Assembly (NCBI RefSeq): GCF_036588685.1
Contig: NW_026963310.1
Span: forward strand, 124,001 to 188,000
DNA: 64,000 bases
Reading direction: 5' to 3'
Source of the DNA: Mytilus trossulus
Taxonomy: Eukaryota; Mollusca; Bivalvia; Mytilida; Mytilidae
The translations under genes were made by a program, and so were the position numbers. The notes below the pieces were generated by a model, which saw only the letters and a program-made list of their open reading frames with translations, was not told the origin of the DNA and searched no databases. Of this stretch, positions 55,746-64,000 are shown piece by piece (the stretch's first letter is position 1; each line of letters opens with the position of its first letter).

Positions 55746-56700
55746 ACGTATTATGGTACATGGATATCGTTGTCCGTCTGTCCGTCCGTCGTCATCACGT
55801 CAGACTCTTTAACCAATTGACATAAAACTTTGGTGAATTGTTTATATCTATTGACGTGAGCTCCCTTTTGTTTTTCATAAATTTTAGATTTTATGTTTCT
55901 CAGTTATAGGGTTTTATTCATTATAAAAGGGGTATTTATCCGTTTTCGGACAACAACTAAATATTGCTTTCAGCAGTTTTCATAAAACTTTGGTGAATTG
56001 TTTATATCTATTTATGTAAGCTCCCTTTAGAATTTTATAGATTTTCGATTTTACGTTTCCGAGATATAGGGTTTTATTCATTGAAAAAGGGGGGATTTTC
56101 CAGTTTTTGTACGATAACTCTAAAATGCTTCCACCAATTATCATACAACTTTGATGAATTATTTATATCTGTCGATGTAAATTCCTTTTAGATTTTCATA
56201 ACTTTCTAATATGACATTGAGAAGTAATGAATCTCTCTGAAATTGTACCACAAGGTTTCATATCACAAATGAAAGGCTGAAATTGAGTTTAGGGTGCATG
56301 TAATTGCCTAAAACCTTCAGGAGTTAGGGGCCAAAACAAGCATTTTGCTAGTTTTATTATTTGACAATAACTTGTGTTTAAGTGGATGGATCTATCTAAA
56401 AATGCACTACAAGGTTCCATACCACAAAGGAAAGGCTGGGATTGAGTTTTGGGGTAAGAGGGGTGGAAAGGGGGAGGGTGTCATATTTTGCACAATAGTT
56501 TTTAAAGACCTTCGACCACATATATTTTGTGTCAGAAACCTATATTATCTAAAAAAATTGATGATCACAATCCAAACTCAGACAGTATCAGAATATTGTG
56601 TCCAAACGTGCGTGCCCCAACTGTTCATGATTCAACATTTACGGGCGTATCAGGCTGCTCTCAGCGAAGCTTTTATTGTTGTTGTGGTTAATCAATAGTA
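55746..56700 (+). repeat. Dispersed repeat with internal ~163-bp tandem copies and GTCCGTC words
   Basis: tgtccgtctgtccgtccgtc lies near 55770. The sentence cataaaactttggtgaattg, tttatatctatt recurs near 55820, 55980 and 56142. A second tandem pair follows (acaaggttt/ccata.cacaaa.gaaaggctg near 56250 and 56410). The end words tgcgtgccccaactgttcat and tatcaggctgctctcagcga are a familiar invertebrate repeat ending. The 117-codon ORF at 56345-56698 lies inside it and is not considered a gene. Confidence 0.65.
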
Positions 56701-57410
56701 CCAAAATATAGAACTAGGCATATCGTTTTATATTCCCAGATTATTTGACGTCTATAGCGGCCTTATGTTTAACTTGCTGGTCTTACAGTGCGTTAACGAC
56801 AGTTTGAAGAAGTACAACAAAATATAATTTATTTTTGTGCCAATATTGTTTTTATTGTCAAAATAATGTTTTTATTGTCAAAATTATGAGCAACATGTAC
56901 AATTTAATACGGTGCTTTATTTTAATAACGTTAAATATTTTAACAAACATGATTACTAGATACGAATCACTCATTTCCATGCTCAACCCCCCCTAAAAAC
57001 AATAAAAACATATAAGACGTAAGATGTCATAGGAACATTTGGGAAAGATGGACAACACTTTGATAATTTCTATCGTCACATGTAAAATAAATAACGATCT
57101 TTTCTTCTTTTTTTTTTTTTTACTTTTATTCTGCAGTATTTATCCATTATTCTGTATTCCGTAAACCCCAATACAATCAGAACCTTCCTTATGGACACGT
57201 ATTTTCAATTTGATTATAACAGTTGTAAAAACATGATATGTTCATTATCATTTTCCTGCTTTAGTTGAACTTTCTTTTGGGCGACTCGCTATCTTACAAA
57301 TTAGCAACTTTTACGACGGACTCGAAAACGGCGACGTCATAATACAGTCACGACACTATAGCGGCACCGAAAACGATACTTATAGTGTGATTTTCCTTTA
57401 ACGACGTCAA
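56701..57410. other. No gene recognised; T-tract
   Basis: Contains a short ttgtcaaaataatgttttta duplication near 56850-56880 and a T run at about 57107-57121. Confidence 0.45.
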
Positions 57411-57419
57411 CGATGTAAA

Positions 57420-57865
57420 CAATATCTAAGAGTTCAAACAATGTTGACATAACATCGTGTTAACATTGTAAACATCGCGATGTTAACGATGTCAACGATG
57501 TAAACAATATATATAAGGTTTCAAACAATGTAAACGATGTTAACACGACATCGTGTTTACACTGTAAACATCGCGATGTTAACGATGTCAACGATGTAAA
57601 CAATATATAAGGGTTCAAACAATGTAAACGATGTTGACACGACATCGTGTTTACATTGTAAACATCGCGATGTGAACGATGTCAACGATGTAAACAATAT
57701 ATAAGGGTTCAAACAATGTAAACGATGTTGACACGATATCGTGTTTACATTGTATACATCGCAATGTTAACGATGTCAACGATGTAAACAATATATAAGG
57801 GTTCAAACAATGTAAACGATGTTTACACGATATCGTTTTAACATTGTAGATATCGCGATGTCGAC
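57420..57865. repeat. Palindrome-rich ~94-bp minisatellite, about five copies
   Basis: The perfect palindrome AACATCGCGATGTT occurs at 57471, 57567 and (one change) 57661, with decayed versions near 57754 and 57848. Each unit also carries gatgtcaacgatgtaaacaa, tataagggttcaaacaatgt and a self-complementary gtaaacgatgt/acatcgtgtttac pair. Confidence 0.92.
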
Positions 57866-58561
57866 AATATTGAATAAACATCCTGCACTGGACATGAATG
57901 ATAATTTAGTAGCTTGTGCATGTTCAATAATGTTAGAAAGGTCATGATGATTTCCAACCTATGGTGCATGCACTCATACTGCATAAAGTTTTCTCCAGTA
58001 TCAGTGATATCGTTGATGAAGTTGATATTTTAGAACTGTACCTTGAAAATGATAAATCAGATTCGAGTTAAAAAGTTTCGGTACTATACAAATTGGAAAT
58101 CAGTTAAACATATATAAGTTCTCAGATATGATACTGATATTTCAACCTCATAGGAATGATTAGTTATTTTCACTTGAATGCTTGATCAATAAATATTAAA
58201 TGATCCAGTTTATCAAACATGAAAAGATACAGTTTGATCATATTTAAAATTGAAATAAGTAGTTTCTTCGGGCAAACGAAACGAAAGGTTGAAGTAAGAT
58301 ATATTTTAAACGTGTTCATAAAGCTACATAGACATAAAAGGCTTAGCTTTATATCGAAGTATTTAGATATTGCAGGTAAATCTTGTTCAAATAAAAAATA
58401 AAAAATTACACTTTTTGTTTTAACTGATATCATAAATTCTATTCCTTGTTTTCCCGTATGTCCACTTTTGGTAAACTTATTGTTTTAAACTGCTTTCGGT
58501 TTTAAAATTCAAGGATTGTCATTGTACACATATAAACGATTGACAGTGTATCGGTACTTAC
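57866..58561. other. No gene recognised; presumably 3' intron of the LRR gene
   Basis: No further LRR exon or stop codon-bearing exon was recognised between the minisatellite and the first LRR exon. Confidence 0.4.
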
Positions 58562-58633
58562 AAATACTCTAAGGATATTAACTCAGCAAACGTATTTGGT
58601 TCTATTGAGGTGATGCTATTGTATGAAAGATCT
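58562..58633 (-). CDS. LRR gene, 72-bp exon (most 3' seen)
   Basis: Minus-strand acceptor cctacttttag and donor gtaagtacc flank 72 bases, phase 2-2. The frame reads LDLSYNSITSIEPNTF then AELISLEY, one complete leucine-rich repeat (LxLxxNxI...F..L..L). Phase 2 exons of 72 bp, one repeat each, are the classic arrangement of animal LRR receptors and secreted LRR proteins. The next exon toward 3' was not found. Confidence 0.85.
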
Positions 58634-58675
58634 CTAAAAGTAGGAACATCAAGATTATCAATAGGCAAAAAATCA

Positions 58676-59345
58676 ATAAATAAAGGCAACAGTAGTATAC
58701 CGCTGTTCAAAACTCATAAATCCATGGACAAAAAACAAATCCAGGGTAACAAATTAAAACCGAAGGAAACGCATTAAATATAAGAGGAGAACAACGACAC
58801 AACACCGAAACGGACCAAGCATCAGACAAAATACCACGAGAATAACAAATATAACATCAAAACCAAAAACATCAATTTGGGATAGACAAGTACCATGCCA
58901 CGTCTTATCTTAATATCTCAAAAATAAGAGAAGACAAACGACATAACGTTAAAATGCAACACACACAGAAACGAACAATAATATAACAATGGCCATCTTC
59001 CTGACTTGGTACAGGACATTTTTAAAGGAGAATAAAAATGGTGGGTTGAACCTTGTTTTGTGGCATGCCAAACCTCGCACTTTAATGGCAAATATAACAT
59101 TGAAATGACAACATAATATTACAGGACTACAATACAAATAAATAGGAGAACATATTAGACAAAGAAACACATGATTAATAGATAACAAAAAAGCATCAGG
59201 TTTAAAATTCAATACGCCAAAAAACGCGCCTCGTCCACACAAGACCCACCAGCGACGCCCAGATATAAAAGATCGAAAGTGAAAAAAGTACAAAGTTGTA
59301 CAGCACTGAAGATCGAAAGTTGAAAAAGGTTGTGCCAAATACGGC
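58676..59345 (+). repeat. Dispersed repeat D4 with D2 tail, in an LRR-gene intron
   Basis: aataaaggcaacagtagtat, accgctgttcaaa and acaaatccagggtaac match 48620-48870. Then attcctgacttggtacag-like D2 words lie at 58995-59070 and aaagatcgaaagtgaaaaa near 59270. The minus-strand 132-codon ORF 58949-59347 is internal to the repeat and not called. Confidence 0.7.
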
Positions 59346-59957
59346 ATTGTTTTTTATGCCCTGGATAAGAACATCCTTATTATATAGAACAATTCATGCT
59401 ATTGCAAACAGTAAATTTTATCAAATGAATATGAAAGAGATATACATAATGAAACTGAAGTATTAACTAATTACAGAAAACTAAACCCGAATTCATAATG
59501 CTAAGACCAACTCATAATGAACTCAAAATAAACTCAGAATAAACTCAGAATAAACTCAGAATGAACTCAGAATAAACTCTCTTTAAAACAAGTTAGGTTT
59601 AAAAAGTAAAGTAATGATGAGGAAAATTTGTTTTTTTCTACATTTAACAGTTTGTCTAAATGTTTTCTAAAACCTCATTTTATAAAGAAATTAAAATATA
59701 ACAATAGTACAGTTGTATTCAGTAGACAAATTAAGAATTATTGTAATGCAGGACAGTTTTGTTCAAATGACAAAGTTCAGGACAATAAACATATCTAACA
59801 TATCTAACATATTTTCGAACTTATACTATAAAACCCTCTGCCCTTTTAACCGTATGTATATTTTTAAAGTATTTATTGTTTTAAACTGATTCCGTTCTTA
59901 AATCTGAATGATTGTTATTGAACAAATATAAAAGATTGACATTGTATCAGTACTTAC
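59346..59957. other. LRR-gene intron
   Basis: Includes a short actcagaataa tandem (59522-59580). No exon was seen. Confidence 0.5.
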
Positions 59958-60029
59958 AATTTCCGTAGGGATGTTAATCGAAGGAACACATTATGTTTTA
60001 TTGAGGTAATGCTATTGTCACTAAGATCT
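59958..60029 (-). CDS. LRR gene, 72-bp exon
   Basis: Acceptor ttcatactttcag and donor gtaagtactg; phase 2-2. It reads LDLSDNSITSIKHNVF then LRLTSLRK, one 24-residue leucine-rich repeat. Confidence 0.85.
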
Positions 60030-60207
60030 CTGAAAGTATGAACATGAAGTTGATCAATAGTAAAAGTTTCAATGAACCCACAATAAAGTAATAAGTTAAA
60101 TTAATGTAGAGTGTGATGTTTATTTTCGCCATGACTTTCCATGTTTTCTGCAGTTTATGTTCAGGTCTTTATATGTCTGAAGTATACTAATATTTCTATA
60201 TGAAGAT

Positions 60208-60270
60208 AACATAAGTAGTTAATTTCTGTGTCAGTTTTTGTCTCTTGGCAATCAAACCACATCTTCTTTT
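60208..60270 (-). repeat. Dispersed repeat D1, reverse fragment in intron
   Basis: Reverse complement of gttaatttctgtgtcagttt and accacatcttctttt, the D1 5' end. Confidence 0.65.
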
Positions 60271-60882
60271 ATATATATAAAAAAAAATCTAAGCCTGAAA
60301 ATGTGTTCCTTTGTAAAAAAAAATTCATCTGAAAAGTAAGATTAAAGGCTACTTGAAATTTCCGGATGTTTTGTCAAAGGGGGACACATATTCCCCGTTT
60401 TTACACATCTATTTAAAACCAAATAACTGCAGCTTTATATAATATGTATCAAATCAATTTCATTATAGATGAATAGCAGACATATTAAAGGTTTGAATAA
60501 CTGAAATTTAGGACAATCAGTCAACTTCTTTGAAATATTTTTTTCAATGAGGGAATTGGCCCAAATCATTGTCTTTTTTTTTCGGTCCTTTGCGGTAAGT
60601 GCCGAAATTCTGTCTAAGTTTGAAAAATAATCATATGTGTTATAGTTTACTGTTATGACACTGATAGTTAAACTACATAGTGTTTATAATGTAGAATAGA
60701 CAAAAAAAGGTTGTCAGCTTTCTATCGAACCATTTAGATAGTGCAAGCATGTTTTGTTCACACGAATAAGGACAATAATCAAATTACAATTTCTTTAATT
60801 TATCATTAAGCCGATTGTTTGTTTTGTCATGTTATTTTTTTATTGTACAAATGTAAACGATTAACAGTGTACCAGTACTTAC

Positions 60883-60954
60883 AATTCCTCTAGGGATGTC
60901 AATCCAGAAAATGTATTTGGTTCTAATGAGGTAATGTTATTGTCTTCCAGACTT
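60883..60954 (-). CDS. LRR gene, 72-bp exon
   Basis: Acceptor ggtttctaatttcag and donor gtaagtactgg; phase 2-2. It reads LSLEDNNITSLEPNTF then SGLTSLEE, one leucine-rich repeat. Confidence 0.87.
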
Positions 60955-61600
60955 CTGAAATTAGAAACCTCAAGATTATCAATAGGAAAAACTTAACCCA
61001 CTATAAAAAAAAATAAGTAAGGTTTAGAACGTAATGAGAAGGCTTGCTGTTTTGATGTTATACATTTAACAGTTTGTCAAAACTTATTTTAAATCATTAT
61101 TTTATAATTCATTTGCTATCCGGAATTAAAGTAAAAACTCAATACGGTTGTACTCAGAAGACAATTTGAGTAATATTTCATCAGTGCTGGAAAGTTTTGT
61201 CCACATGAAAATATTCAGGACAAAAACATTATATTTTTTTTCGAACTTATATCATATAAGTATTGTCTATTTCACCGTCCATGTCTATTGCTAATTTAAT
61301 TATGGTTTGAAACTCTATTAGTTTTTAGAACGTAAGAATTGACGTTTTTTAGCCTGATAAAACCCATTATTCGTTTTGCCGTATGTCTTACTGTTTGGTT
61401 TAGTTATTAACTTTGTACAAAATCAAACACGGTTGTCAGCTTTCTATCCAACTATTGAGATAGTGCATGAAGGTTTTGATCACATGACGAAGGACAATTA
61501 TCAATTTACAATTGTTCTAAAACTTCTCATAAAACCCATGTTTTGCCGTAACTATTTTGATTGTACAAATATAAAATATTGACAGTTTACCAGTACTTAC

Positions 61601-61672
61601 AAATACTGTAAGGATGTTAATCCAGAAAACGCATTTTGGCCTATCGAGGTGATGCTATTGGCGCCCATATAT
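61601..61672 (-). CDS. LRR gene, 72-bp exon
   Basis: Acceptor ttcatactttcag and donor gtaagtactgg; phase 2-2. It reads LYMGANSITSIGQNAF then SGLTSLQY, one leucine-rich repeat. Confidence 0.87.
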
Positions 61673-62485
61673 CTGAAAGTATGAACATGGAATCAATTGT
61701 AAAAATTGCAATGAACCTACAAAAAAATAATAAATTAAGTTTACTAAGTACGCATACTAAAAGTAAAAATGAATCAGAAATGGCATTTGTTAGAAGCAGC
61801 TTTTATTTAATTTATTTGATTAATTAACAAAATCTTTTTGTAATATTTATATCTATACCTTAATATCCATATGACTTAATTGATTTATCAAGTATTACTT
61901 TATTTTTAAAATGTGTATCGAATACTGTAGTATGTAATTTCACATGTTTCATCATCAAAAATAAAATAATTACAAAAAAAAGTTCGCATACTAATACTCA
62001 TTTATGAAACTTTAACCTCATATGATTGGTATAGTTGTTTCCTTAGAATGATTGGTAAAAACAAATCGAGTGTAGATACTGAAAGGTGTTTATATTGTAG
62101 CTGTAGCTAAGACAAATACGCTTGTCAGCTTTTTATCGAGGTATTAGAGTAGTGCAAGAAAGTTTTGTTCACATGACAAAATGGAGGACAATAATAATAA
62201 TTACGGTTTTTAGCCTGATAAAACCCATTATTTGTTTTGCCGTATGTCTTACTGTTTGGTTTAATTATTGTTTTGAACTGCTTCCGTTTTAAAAACTTTG
62301 TACACAATCAAAAACTGTTGCCAGCTTTCTATCCAACTATTGAGATAGTGCATGAAGGTTTTGTTCACATGACGAAGGACAATTATCAAATAACAATTGT
62401 TCTAAAACTTCTCATAAAACCTATGTTTTGCCGTAATTATTTTCATTGTACAAATAGAAAAGATTGACAGTGTCTTAGTACTTAC

Positions 62486-62557
62486 AAACTCTGGAGGGAT
62501 GTTAATTCAGAAAATGTATTTGATTCTATCGAGGTGATGCTATTGCTGGACAGACCT
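62486..62557 (-). CDS. LRR gene, 72-bp exon (triplicated, copy 1)
   Basis: Acceptor tcctattttcag and donor gtaagtac; phase 2-2. It reads LGLSSNSITSIESNTF then SELTSLQS. The same bases recur at 62741-62812 and 62996-63067, together with flanking intron, in 255-bp steps. Confidence 0.87.
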
Positions 62558-62740
62558 CTGAAAATAGGAACATGAAGTTGATGTCAATACTGAAAGGTGT
62601 TTATATTGTAGCTAAGACAAAATGAAGCACAATAATCAAATTTACAATTTCTTTTAACGTATCACTAAACCAATTGTTTGATTTGCCATATTATTAATTA
62701 TTGTACAAGTAGAAAAGATTGACAGTGTCTTAGTACTTAC

Positions 62741-62812
62741 AAACTCTGGAGGGATGTTAATTCAGAAAATGTATTTGATTCTATCGAGGTGATGCTATTG
62801 CTGGACAGACCT
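62741..62812 (-). CDS. LRR gene, 72-bp exon (triplicated, copy 2)
   Basis: Reads as identical to 62486-62557, with the same splice sites and phase. Its product is one more copy of the same leucine-rich repeat. Confidence 0.87.
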
Positions 62813-62995
62813 CTGAAAATAGGAACATGAAGTTGATGTCAATACTGAAAGGTGTTTATATTGTAGCTAAGACAAAATGAAGCACAATAATCAAATTTAC
62901 AATTTCTTTTAACGTATCACTAAACCAATTGTTTGATTTGCCATATTATTAATTATTGTACAAATAGAAAAGATTGACAGTGTCTTAGTACTTAC

Positions 62996-63067
62996 AAACT
63001 CTGGAGGGATGTTAATTCAGAAAATGTATTTGATTCTATCGAGGTGATGCTATTGCTGGACAGACCT
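62996..63067 (-). CDS. LRR gene, 72-bp exon (triplicated, copy 3)
   Basis: Reads as identical to the two exons at 62486 and 62741. The intron on its upstream (higher-coordinate) side is cut short by the next, older exon at 63250. Confidence 0.87.
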
Positions 63068-63249
63068 CTGAAAATAGGAACATGAAGTTGATGTCAATAC
63101 TGAAAGGTGTTTATATTGTAGCTAAGACAAAATGAAGCACAATAATCAAATTTACAATTTCTTTTAACGTATCACTAAACCAATTGTTTGATTTGCCATA
63201 TTATTATTATTGTACAAATAGAAAAGATTGACAGTGAATCAATACTTAC

Positions 63250-63321
63250 AAATACTCTAGGGATTTTATTTCAGAAAACGTGCCTGGTTCTATTGAGGTG
63301 ATACTATTGCTGGACAGATAT
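63250..63321 (-). CDS. LRR gene, 72-bp exon
   Basis: Acceptor ttcctactttcag and donor gtaagtatt; phase 2-2. It reads LYLSSNSITSIEPGTF then SEIKSLEY, one leucine-rich repeat. Confidence 0.87.
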
Positions 63322-63680
63322 CTGAAAGTAGGAACATCAAGTTTATCAACAGGAAAATATTCAATTAACTCTTTATAACATAAGTTAGGTTTAAAAAATT
63401 AAGGGATGAGGGGGAATTCTGTTGTTCTTCTTCTACATTTAACAATTTGTCCAAATGTATTATAAATTAAAAATCATAACGGTTGTTTTCAGAAGACAAA
63501 TCGAGAATTTTTTTAGTGCTGGAAAGTTTTGTCCACATTACAACATTAAGGACAGTAACATTTTATATTATATCGAACTTATATAAGATAAGTATTGTCT
63601 GTTTTACCGTGTGGCTAGTTTTAGTTAATTCATTGTTTTAAACTGATTTCGTTTTTAAAATCTCAATGATCAGTACTTAC

Positions 63681-63752
63681 AACTTCTGTAAGGATGTTAA
63701 CCCAGAAAACATAGTAGGTTCTATTGAGGTAATGCTATTTTTATACAGATAT
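63681..63752 (-). CDS. LRR gene, 72-bp exon (most 5' seen)
   Basis: Acceptor tttatactttcag and donor gtaagtactg; phase 2-2. It reads LYLYKNSITSIEPTMF then SGLTSLQK. The gene must continue upstream beyond base 64000, where its start, signal peptide and N-terminal cap should lie. All nine exons keep phase 2, so any could be skipped or added without breaking the frame. Confidence 0.87.
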
Positions 63753-64000
63753 CTGAAAGTATAAACATCAAGTTGATTATAAGTAAAAGTAATAAGTTAA
63801 GTTAATATTGATAAGTACACAAACTAATACTATTTTATGAAAGAAAATTGGTACCGGTAATTTTATTATGAAACTTTAACCTCATATGATTTGGATTATC
63901 ACCCCCCCCCCCCAATAATTGGTCAACAAATGAACGATAATAGATACTGAAAGATTGTAGCGAAGACAAACACTAGAGGCTCTTGAGTGCCTGTGTCGCT
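63753..64000. other. LRR-gene intron to window end; poly-C run
   Basis: A C run of about 14 lies at 63901-63914. No exon was recognised in the last 248 bases. Confidence 0.5.

Larger units (their letters stand above)
62460..63224. repeat. Three 255-bp tandem copies containing an LRR exon
   Basis: agattgacagtgtcttagta begins each copy (62461, about 62717 and 62971). Each includes the exon and intron words tgtcaatactgaaaggtgtt and taacgtatcactaaaccaat. Near-identity indicates recent unequal exchange or slippage. Confidence 0.92.

Noticed and set aside
56345..56698. 117-codon plus-strand ORF
   Set aside because: It falls inside a dispersed repeat with internal tandem copies; no domain is recognised.
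58949..59347. 132-codon minus-strand ORF with Cys/Phe-rich sequence
   Set aside because: It lies wholly within dispersed repeat sequence (D4/D2) and reads non-coding-like hydrophobic composition.

Overview
The window looks like nuclear DNA of a bivalve mollusc, most probably a mussel (Mytilidae). The supporting signs are AT-rich sequence, spliced genes with small exons, very dense mobile elements, a tRNA-derived SINE with a Meta-type central domain, a DIRS/Ngaro-type tyrosine-recombinase retrotransposon, Penelope-like and L1/Tx1-like LINE remnants, MITEs and many dispersed repeats. The species assignment is an inference from repeat character; no rRNA or mitochondrial marker is present. There are no bacterial-style operons, and most of the window is intron or repeat.

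Layout. 1-7284: a decayed LINE on the minus strand (ORF1 with a PHD-like finger at 6152-7284, endonuclease at 1-1527), split by a tandem array of 441-bp tRNA-headed units (1859-5247) and a second repeat (5268-5912). 7285-14400: mostly repeats and MITEs. 14570-40026: a minus-strand gene with a signal-peptide exon (39942-40026), three small exons (31424-31462, 31111-31131, 27356-27397) and a collagen exon (26183-26721). All introns are phase 1, and the conceptual product is a 241-aa secreted short collagen. Immediately downstream lies an 11-kb exon (14570-25599) made of about 397 copies of a 27-bp unit encoding a [13 protein letters not shown] mucin-like repeat with a Ser/Glu-rich tail. Its acceptor is also phase 1, so it may be an alternative terminal exon of the same gene. 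The long introns hold MITEs, a SINE, an L1/Tx1 LINE fragment (35840-38580), a TIR element (31869-33345) and several tandem repeats.

40027-48870: repeats, a Penelope-like GIY-YIG fragment, two adjacent MITEs, an inverted broken copy of the collagen gene's first exon (44976-45060), and a hammerhead-ribozyme-like motif (46905-46969). 48871-53691: a nearly intact DIRS/Ngaro-type element on the minus strand with identical split direct repeats, gag, RT/RNase H (one in-frame stop) and tyrosine recombinase. 53692-58500: repeats and a 94-bp palindromic minisatellite.

58562-63752: nine 72-bp, phase-2 exons on the minus strand, each encoding exactly one 24-residue leucine-rich repeat. They are the middle of an LRR gene whose ends are not identified in the window. 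Three consecutive exons sit in near-identical 255-bp tandem copies.

The two host genes share one theme, expansion of short protein repeats: by 27-bp minisatellite growth in the mucin-like exon, and by exon-plus-intron duplication in the LRR gene. Exon structures were read by eye from splice motifs and reading phase; no transcript data were available.
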